From positions 7,763,789-7,827,788 of the forward strand of contig OZ035962.1 in NCBI GenBank assembly GCA_964034945.1: a stretch of DNA of 64,000 nucleotides. The letters are read 5' to 3'. The notes below the pieces were generated by a model that made no database searches, was not told the DNA's origin, and saw nothing but the letters and a program-made list of their open reading frames with translations. Source of the stretch: Chrysopilus asiliformis. Taxonomy: Eukaryota > Arthropoda > Insecta > Diptera > Rhagionidae. The position numbers and the translations under genes are program-made. Below, one piece after another: positions 56,501 to 64,000 of this stretch (its first letter is position 1; the number at the start of each line of letters is the position of its first letter).

Positions 56501-58935
56501 TCTGAACACAAATACTCCAAGGTTTTTGCGCAAGTCTCCAACACATCACGATCGGTGTGCATTGACATAATATGACCCATTCTGTCCAGCAGCGCTTGCA
56601 AATTAGCTTCCTGTCGCGACGTTGTATAAATATCTAAATCAAAAAACTGAGGAATCGATAGCAAATTTGTTAGTTTCTCTGCATCTGCCTGATACTTCTC
56701 CAACAGTGGTGGCAGCGCAACAATAAAATGCTCAGTTAATTTGATTTTATCATCCTGAACCTGTTTCACTTCTTTAGCGGTCAGATTCATTTTACGGCTA
56801 CTTGCGCGTCCCACAGGAGCCTCACCAGTCGCTGATTGCCGTATACTACTGACCATAATTTCAATCAAAGTGGATTCCTGTTTGTTATCCAATTGTTCTT
56901 CTGTAGGGCCGGGTTCCTCTAACAGCAGATCTGTCATACACTCCCAATCCTTAACCATGGCATTGTTGTCAATAAATGAGTCGACTAAATATGCACCATG
57001 CTCGTGAAGTTCAGACTCTATGAAGAACTGCACCAAATCCCGGATAAGTGGTGTGTTCGGCAAGCGCCGCTTTCCACGTTTGGTTTTCACCATTTCACAA
57101 TCTTCTGTTAAGTTAAAAAGTCGAACATTTAAGAATTCCGCTGCCGCCTGCGCAACTCCACGATGTGAAGAGTAAACAAGTTCGTAGACAATTTCACAAT
57201 CTTTGTCAGTTAATATATCTGGATGAATTCTGCAACCAAAAAAAACAGTAATCTAAATATGTTAATACATCTGAAAAAAATAAATAAAATCTTACTTTAA
57301 AATACTGATAACCAATTTAACTGCATATACTGCAACTTCGAATTCTTTGTCCAAAGTCATTGCAACAATTCGATCTTTAAACTTCGATGTGAACAGCTCT
57401 AGTTTTCCCTTCAACTCTTCTGATGCGTATAACGGTAACAATGCTTGCAGACATCTTAATCGAACGTCACCGACTTTGTCATGAAGAGTCCAGCCAATGT
57501 ATTTTAAGTACGAATCATCCAAGAAATTCTGAGAGAATTTTTGCATCCAAACACCAATTTCAGTCATACATATCGCCCTAATGTCAGGCAAAGTGTCTCT
57601 AAGGGGAGAAATAACAAAATTTCATGTGATTATACCATTTCTGCCAGTTCATCTACAAAATTTACCGGTATCTATGTACGAAAACTGATTTAAACATGTA
57701 AGTTAGCATATTTTTGATTTCCTCCATGTTCTCTTCGAGTTCGGTCCGTTTAGCCATCAAAGACTCCAAACGGTCAGTTGCTCGTTTGTCTCTGGTCTGA
57801 AAATTTTTGCGTTTTAAACATTTTTTTTTAAATTAAAGGTTCCGTCGATATATTACCTTTAATCGCTCGGCTTCATATTGTCTTGCAGCATTATCAAAGT
57901 TTATTGATACCAACAACGCAACATCGACCAATGCAGTCATCAATTTCATTGCTAAATTACAAAATTTTTATTTACAAACAAAAAATTAGGGTAAAGTTTA
58001 GTTCCACTCTGACCTGCCAAAGTTGCTGTATGCCGAAAAGCTCTGACTTGCGAATCAGACAATCCCGTCAGCAATGATATAACATTATCCATAAGGAACT
58101 GATCGTAGATGATTGCATATTGGCATTGTTTCACAAGAGTTTGTACAAAGTCACAGAAATTGGTTTTGAATTTCTTCCATGGAATGCCAGACATTATCAA
58201 AGGATACTCGCCACTTTCCTGAGAAAGATAGAAATAGGAAAAAAATCAATTAAAATGCACTTCACAATATCTACCTCATCGAATTCTTCAGTCATTTTTC
58301 GAATAATTGCTGTGTGCTCCATCGATTGTTGCATTTCGGCAGTTATTTTGCCTTTACATCCACTAGCGTTAATGAAGAACTGCATAAGAGCAATTAGAGC
58401 GGTATCTCGGTCAACTTTGTAGCTTTCAATCCATTCATCAACAATACTCTGAAACGATCTTGCAATGAATAGTTTTATAATACTAGAATTTATTCATAAT
58501 TACGGCTATTGCTGCTTTAGAATGGCGAACTATGAAATACAGGCTACTTTCGTCTGTGGTAATATCCCTTTCTCGATCGACGCGCTCCCGATCTGGATCC
58601 TGGTCGCGATCTTTCTCCCTCGGGACTCGATGATGTCGTTCTGCCGGTGGTTTTTTCGTCGTGTACTTCCGTTTCCTCACAACTTGAACTTCCTCTTCTT
58701 CCTCATCGTCTATTATTGGTGGTTTATCTCGGACACCTCCCCGAGCCCTAAGTCGAGTCATGCGCTTCGGTGTGTCGAAATCCAACCCGTCAGTGAAATG
58801 CTCATGTGCAGCTTCCCTAAAAAATAAATGAAGCTCAAGAACTCTCAAACACAAAACAGGAAACTACCTCTCATCATCATATTCCGGCGGCGGATCATCC
58901 ATTCGAATCCTTTTCCCTCCACGACGATGCATCAT
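53595..58935 (-). CDS. SA: Cohesin subunit SA / Stromalin (STAG family)
   Basis: Scc3/STAG subunit that binds the Rad21-Smc1-Smc3 ring and supports sister-chromatid cohesion and chromatin loops. Exons (high to low): 58935-58868, 58816-58504, 58448-58275, 58218-58014, 57951-57857, 57796-57666, 57598-57296, 57229-56394, 56326-55968, 55906-55747, 54440-54310, 54254-53714, 53653-53595, giving 1124 aa. Phases agree throughout; fly SA is of similar length. Seen: a charged N-terminus ([14 protein letters not shown], then acidic and Arg/Asp-rich), the STAG domain from about residue 112 ([24 protein letters not shown]), the stromalin conserved domain at about 320-410 ([35 protein letters not shown]), [14 protein letters not shown], then [14 protein letters not shown], and an acidic tail ending DPDFRG. 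The tail is shorter than in vertebrate STAG1/2. The exon 11 acceptor is an unusual AAG. Confidence 0.95.
54441..55746 (-). other. SA intron 10 (1.3 kb, repeat-bearing)
   Basis: The only long intron of SA. It contains a repeat R1 fragment (54690-54910) and three copies of a GCTATCTTC-centred block near 54636, 55419 and 55529. The remaining SA introns are 42-150 nt. Confidence 0.7.
54690..54910 (-). repeat. Dispersed repeat family R1 (copy 4)
   Basis: Phrases AATCTCGATAACGGC, AAAGACAAAAATGTAGGGAA, TCTCCAAGTTTTGTC, AAAACGAAATTGTGATTTTT and CCGCCATTTTGGTTACTTC match, in the same order, the reverse complement of about 61090-61300. The listed strand is that of the host gene; the repeat reads 5'-3' on plus in the sense of copy 1. 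Confidence 0.7.
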
Positions 58936-59344
58936 TGCGTAGACGCTAATCCAAAATACCTACAATGTAAATACCTACATATGTAAGCGACCATAAATTA
59001 TCAAAATAGCAATAAAATTAGTACCTTTACAAAACTAGTTCAAAAAATTCGGAAAAAACTTCATGAATATGCGGAGAACCTCGAAATTGTAAGCGAAAAA
59101 AACAAAACTCCAAACTTCTAAACAAAAGTCACACAGAATAACGTCAAAATTTGTATTTGGTGAGTCAGATGCCCGAAAAAGCAGAGATTTTGCCTTCAAT
59201 ATTTTTTCGTGGAGTACTTTTAAGACCCAACCAAAGTCCTTCCGATAAATTACAAAATAAACCAGATCTGACTTTTTACTTTAATATTTAACAATTTTCA
59301 ACTTCGATCAAAAAACACAAAACAGTGGTCGAAATGTCAGATTC

Positions 59345-59598
59345 CGAAACGGAGCGGTCGTGCTATAGGCGGGTCTCTGTTCGATACGTTTTTACGGAAA
59401 CGAAACGGAACGGATCGGAAGGATTTTGGTTGAGCCTTGGCCTTAAGGCGCGTGTCAATTTTAGGGTTTGAGGTTATGCAATCCGTTTGAGATCGATTTT
59501 TGCGAACTCTTCCGTTACTTTCCGCTCCGTTTCGCAGACTATGGGTAGCAACTTGTTGGTCGTATGTTCAACTTTGACAGCTTACCGAAACGGAACGG
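59345..59598. repeat. Cluster of four CGAAACGGARCGG motifs
   Basis: Copies at 59345-59357, 59401-59413 and 59586-59598 (plus) and 59522-59534 (minus). The first and last share longer context (GTCAGATT / GACAGCTT before, GTC after). They are CpG-rich in an AT-rich setting, 400-660 bp upstream of the SA start codon. Confidence 0.75.
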
Positions 59599-59829
59599 TC
59601 TTTAGAATGACAAATCCGAATCTTTTTCTTGGTGGGTGATATTAGAGTGCCTATAATATAGAGAGTGGAAAATGGGACCTGTAAAAATGACCGCCAAGCT
59701 AAAAAACGAGCGCAAAAATCAAATACGTGCCACAGTAAGTAAAATCGGTTAATATAAGTAAAAAAACTCATGTCTGAGATATAAAACCTTTTTGGAAAGT
59801 CGTAGTTGTTTTAATAAATTGAAAAAATG

Positions 59830-59896
59830 TTAACAGACTGTTCTAACTGACTTAATAGACTGTTCTAATTGGAGTTAATAGACTGTCCTACTAATG
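59830..59896. repeat. Three-unit tandem repeat, about 22-bp period
   Basis: Units built on TTAATAGACTGTTCTAAY start at about 59830, 59852 and 59875, with a few changes between units. Confidence 0.8.
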
Positions 59897-60432
59897 TCCA
59901 CTATATAGATTATAGGCTCTCTAAGTTATATCTTCTAAAAAGGCTGCGTCAGATAACGTACACAATAAATAAAGTCAACTTATTTGAAAGCCCGCTACGT
60001 CAAGAAAGCGTCATAGCTCAAGTGATGCTTCTATGTATTTATGCTTTGACTAAAGTATTAGTAGATGAAGGTACTTTTTTTAAAAATTTAAAATTTTTCA
60101 ATTTTTCAAGCGGACCTAATGACTGTAATATGAGTTAATAAGACTGCAAAAACTAAAAAAAATAGAAAATTACATACGGATTAGCAAAGATGAATGCGCT
60201 CAATAAACATGATTTCCAATGTTTTTCTACCCTCCGGATTAAAGGCTCTCTACTATAAATGGAACTTTAGAATTTTTTTTAGGGCTGTCGGTACATTGGA
60301 GTTTATATATCTGCCCCTCGTTCTTCTTCGAATAACTGTTTTTGTTTTGGCCGCATTTCGCTTTTGTTCTGGTTGCTTTTTGCGCGGGGTTTTGATATAT
60401 CAAAAGTTAAGTTGATTATACTTTTAACAAAA

Positions 60433-63400
60433 ATGGAGCGAGACGAATATTTCACGCCAAGTAATAGCAAAGGACCTTGTGCAATTTGTAGAAAGTCCGA
60501 TAGAAATGAAGTAGAATACGGCAGATTCGTGGGTAAATCTGGTATTAACGTGCATTATTTTTGCTTGGTAAGTATAACTGTATTTTAACTTTAAAATTCC
60601 AAATAACATTTTCTGGCATCTTAAATATGAAGTCTGGCTGTGTAGAGACTAATAAAGATGACAAGATCGCTGGTTACAAAATTCTCCAAATTTCTAAATC
60701 CTCGGAAAACTTCAAGAAAAAAAATTCTAAGTCGCTAGCTCAACGCGTTCTCGAGTTATTTGAGATACATGAATCGGTCCCCGTGACCCCGTTATGAATA
60801 CAATACTTTCCCTCTTTAGCAAGTTAGCATTATTAGGGGTAATTTTTTTTAAAAAAACTTACGATAGTTAATTCAATAGTTTTTTACTTTATTCTACGGA
60901 GTATAATAGTATTGTATTCATGAAAAATTTCGACCTCTTAATTTTGCCTAAAAAACATTTCCCGATCACTCCTGAGTCGATTGGAGTCATATTAAAAAAA
61001 TGTCGTTCTATCTGTCAGTCTGTGTACAAGATTTCTCAAAAACTAATAGAGCTAGCGCCATGAAATTTTATAGGCAAATGGGACGATCCTATCAACTTTT
61101 GGTGGAAATCCGTTAACCGGAAGTATCCAAAATGGCGGTTTTTCAAAATTCGCAATTTCGTTTTTTTCGATTTACTCCCAAACTACGCGTTTTTTAGTGG
61201 CCTTAAGTATGACAAAACTTGGAGAAAATAAAATTTCCCACACTTTTGTCTTTAGCTATAACTCGATATCTCAACCTGTTATCGAGATAAACCGTTATTT
61301 CCAAAAAAAAAACTTTTGCGATTATCTCGAAAATTAACGGGTTTTTGCTGACTGAATGTATGAAGTGAATTAATGAGAATGGCATTCTGCACAATTTTGT
61401 CTTTTACCGTTATCCGTTATATTTTACCGTTATTGAGATATTTTCATTAATAGGTAAAAAATCATATTTTTGCGAATAATTTGCAAACTAACGGTTTTTC
61501 GACAAATCAATTAAAAGAATAATTAAAGATGTTAACATTTTCTGCATTTTTTCCATTTACCGTAAATTGATATATTTTACAGTTCTCAAGTTATCTTAAA
61601 TTTTGTACGTTTTTGATCTTTTTGGATGAACCGACAATTTATTGGGAGGTTGTATTGGGTTGACAATACGACAGGGCTATAACGTAAATTGCGCAGGGTC
61701 GTAGATTTTGTAGAAGAAAGTTTTGTGTTGACCACAACTGATATTTTTATTCAAAAGTTGTAATGCTAACTTGACGGAACGTTAATTCTCCAAAACGACC
61801 TTAGATGTGAGGTCAAAGAAAGGTATATCCAAGACTCATCATAAAAAAATCATCTGCCGGAAAAATCAAATAATATTTTATGTTATTTGATGTTTTAAAA
61901 TAGACAAATTTTCTAAAATCCTATTGTGGGTGTGAAATTTTATGTTATGTTATTTATTAAAATAAAACTATTACTTTGTGCGAAATTGTGGAAATAATAA
62001 TACGTAAAAAAATTTTATAATACGAATTTCAAAAAACTTATTTTCTGAAGAAAAAATCTCTTTTCACAAAATAAGATAAAATATCATTTTATGAAAAATT
62101 ACAGAATTCAGCCCAATATATTAAAAAAATTATTAATTTGAAAATCTTTTCAGTTACTTTCCACGTCTTTGCCACAAAATGGAAAAAGTGCGAAAACTGG
62201 AATACTTGGATTTTTAATATCAGATATTAAAAAGACAATAAATGACTGCAAAAATAAAGTAAGTACACAATTGTAGGTTTAGCTACCTTTTTGAAACATG
62301 TGAATAATTTCAGACACAAACATCTACAAAAATTACACTGTTATACTGGTTATGCACTCAAAAAGCTACTCAGTGTGGCCATCAGGCTTTTCAGAGGTCT
62401 AAATAACCCAAACTTTTATATGGAGCATGTCCGCCGATATCAGGCGAAAGAATATACAGTAGATTCGGTAATTCGAATCAATAGAGTCAGAACTAATTCG
62501 AACCGCGGAGATTTTCGAATTACTGGATTCTTGATTATGATTATGGTGCACATTTTGTTTAATAAAAAAGTCTTAAATGGCAAAAAAAAATATATTTTCA
62601 AGTTAAAATTCAAAAAGTATATATACCTATCTGACAACATTCAATTCTTTCTAAATAAACTTAAAATTTTGGGTTTAAAATTAATGCCTGTACAGTACAT
62701 ACCATTACGCAAATTTTGCTACTAAAAGTCTTAGACCTGCCGTTCAATATTTTTGGTCCAATATATTGAAGGGTATTCAAAATCGTATGGTTCTCTTCAA
62801 TATTTTTGCTTCAATATAGTCCTTACACGATCAATATATTGAACACAATGAAAATATTGTATGAAGAATAAATGTCACATAAACCTTAGTGCAAATTGTT
62901 TCTCTGCATATTATACTTCTCTGGGATGCAACTTAATAGAAAGATTAAACACTGAAAGAAACTTCAACTTTATTTCCCTTATAATTTCAATGAAATCATC
63001 ATCCTATTATTTCTTGCAACTTTAAAAAAGAATATTATATTGGTTTTTTCTTTTTTAGATTTGTGTTTACTGCAAGAACAACCACGCTTCAATAAAATGC
63101 GTAAAATGTCCTAAATCTTTCCATCAAATTTGCGGCCTGTCATCAAATTGTCTATTTGAATTTACGGATAATTTTAAGTCATATTGCGATGAACACCATA
63201 ACATTTCTCATACACTTGATTTGCGGGCAAATGATAAATGCAGTGTATGCATGGAGCCGATGGGTAAATACAATCCGTTAACGTCAATAATGGCTAGCTG
63301 TTGTAATAACGGATGGGCACATCGTCACTGCTTGAAACGATATGCTCTTGAAACAGGCTATAGTTTCAAATGTATCTGGTGTACAAAAGAAACAAATCAA

Positions 63401-64000
63401 CAATTTCGCAATGAAGCCAGAAAACTGGGAATTTATGTACCAGACAGAGATGCATTGTTTACAATGGAAATGAGTATGATCAACCGATTTCGGACTCGTC
63501 ACAAAACCTGTGACAGTCAACCATGTTTATGTGATATGGGCAGAGATTATACACCTGACAGGGGAGCTTTTCAGTTAGTAATTTGTGCAGCCTGTGCGGC
63601 GAGTGGAACCCATTTGGCATGTGCTGGTAAAAATGTGGATCGAAAAAAATGGATATGTGCCGAATGCTTACCGATTATTGGGGCACTTGACCAAAGTTTA
63701 CACGTACTCAAGTCACTACCAACTTGTTATGAAATGCCGATAGATGCAGCATCAACTCCTCAACCATCATCATCACACTATAAACCCTCAACGTCAAACC
63801 CTCAAGCGACAGCATCAAATGTTGTTGATGATTCTGATGAGGAGGCTGATGGCTACTTTGTATTTGATGAAGAAACTAGAGAATACATTGGAATTTCAGA
63901 TAAGGATGGTAATATTTCTCGACATGCAGATTCAACTCCTGAAGAGTTTGAAGCATTTAAGGAAATTATACGAGGTTATGTTAGAGAAGCTTTAGCAGCA
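60433..64000 (+). CDS. PHF7/G2E3/pineapple-eye-type extended-PHD and RING protein, 3' end outside window
   Basis: Family members are nuclear zinc-finger proteins; G2E3 and PHF7 have ubiquitin ligase activity and fly pie and Phf7 act in eye and germline biology. Exons: 60433-60567, 62154-62258, 63059-64000 (open at the edge), 394 residues so far, all phase 0. The ATG has a good context (ACAAAAATGG). Extended PHD (about residues 15-125): CAIC...HYFCLLLSTS, TGILGFLISDIKKTI, ICVYCK, CVKCPKSFHQICG, SYCDEH. A second Cys/His module at about 135-190: CSVCMEP, SCCNNGWAHRHCLKRYA, CIWC. A third PHD-like module at about 220-285: CLCDMGRDY, VICAACAASGTHLAC, WICAECLP. An acidic, Ser/Pro-rich region follows. 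Closest to Drosophila pie in my judgement, but Phf7 is possible, so I give no symbol. Confidence 0.88.
60568..62153 (+). other. Intron 1 of the PHD/RING gene
   Basis: 1.6-kb intron, donor GTAAGT, acceptor TTTTCAG. More than half is taken by the longest copy of repeat family R1 (60890-61762), with related sequence at 60640-60790. Confidence 0.75.
60890..61762 (-). repeat. Dispersed repeat family R1 (longest copy, copy 5)
   Basis: Read on the minus strand it starts AATATCAGTTGTGGTCAACA (about 61750), includes ATCTCAATAACGGTAAAATA, TATCTCGATAACAGG, CCGCCATTTTGGATACTTCC, CAGACTGACAGATAGAACG, TCGACTCAGGAGTG and ends near AGGTCGAAATTTTTCATGA. Parts recur at 5648, 27690, 40518 and 54690. No ORF, terminal inverted repeat or poly(A) tail was recognised. 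Confidence 0.65.
62259..63058 (+). other. Intron 2 of the PHD/RING gene
   Basis: 800-nt intron, donor GTAAGT, acceptor TTTTTTAG. It contains a pogo-like terminus at 62457-62535 and, at 62735-62850, several CAATATATTGAA-type palindromic phrases. The 144-codon ORF across it is not a gene that I recognise. Confidence 0.7.
62457..62535. mobile_element. pogo/Tigger-like terminal fragment
   Basis: CAGTAGATTCGGTAATTCGA followed by ATCAATAGAGTCAG, AACTAATTCGAACCGCGG and TTTTCGAATTACTGG: the CAGTA opening with repeated 'AATTCGAA' phrases seen in related fragments here. Confidence 0.4.

Larger units (their letters stand above)
58936..60432. promoter_or_regulatory. Shared 5' region between SA (-) and the PHD/RING gene (+)
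   Basis: 1.5 kb between divergent start codons. It contains four copies of a CGAAACGGARCGG motif (59345-59598), a three-unit tandem repeat (59830-59896) and otherwise AT-rich sequence. The ORFs at 59568-60415 show no recognisable features. Promoter function is inferred from position. Confidence 0.5.

Noticed and set aside
60561..60797. 78-codon ORF after PHD/RING exon 1
   Set aside because: Overlaps the exon 1 donor and lies in repeat-related sequence similar to 40910-41000.
62291..62725. 144-codon ORF in intron 2 of the PHD/RING gene
   Set aside because: Starts at a non-ATG codon, spans a transposon-like terminus and matches nothing in the family; the exons on both sides splice cleanly over it.
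1..64000. CRISPR arrays, operons or prokaryotic signals
   Set aside because: None seen; the window is eukaryotic with spliceosomal introns throughout.

Overview
This is AT-rich eukaryotic DNA with spliced genes, most likely from an insect and probably a dipteran. The synaptobrevin and cohesin SA proteins read like fly nSyb and Stromalin, housekeeping introns are often 55-100 nt, and the long introns hold many small DNA-transposon remnants. A nematoceran fly is my guess; the exact lineage is inference. All gene models were assembled by hand from splice sites, reading phase and remembered family sequences, without alignment tools.

Layout: (1) 1-840, minus: 5' part of the RNA kinase Clp1 (cbc), cut by the window edge. 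(2) 1481-3361, plus: complete spliceosomal cyclophilin Cwc27, head to head with Clp1. (3) 4881-12137 and 16565-28792, plus: two complete tandem phospholipid scramblase genes sharing intron positions and phases. The 9.3-kb intron of the second contains two mutually homologous, unrecognised coding exons (20984-21258 and 27080-27342). (4) 32389-49336, plus: neuronal synaptobrevin, whose start codon appears to be split by a 9.3-kb first intron. (5) 53595-58935, minus: complete cohesin subunit SA/Stromalin in 13 exons, tail to tail with synaptobrevin. (6) 60433-64000+, plus: 5' part of a PHF7/G2E3/pineapple-eye-type PHD/RING protein, head to head with SA.

The genes are not one pathway. They cover RNA processing (Clp1, Cwc27), membrane lipid scrambling, synaptic vesicle fusion, sister-chromatid cohesion and a chromatin or ubiquitin-type zinc-finger protein.

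The non-coding half is rich in repeats: a hAT MITE with a perfect 8-bp target duplication, TTAA-flanked piggyBac-like MITEs plus a piggyBac transposase relic, a TA-flanked MITE, a foldback family with two copies, a three-copy MITE family with an ATAAAATACGTCAC end, several pogo/Tigger-like ends, and a dispersed ORF-less repeat of about 0.9 kb with at least five copies. Three nearly perfect inverted repeats with 4-5 nt loops stand out as possible template-switch products. The strongest candidate for something undescribed is the pair of paralogous ~90-codon exons inside the second scramblase gene.
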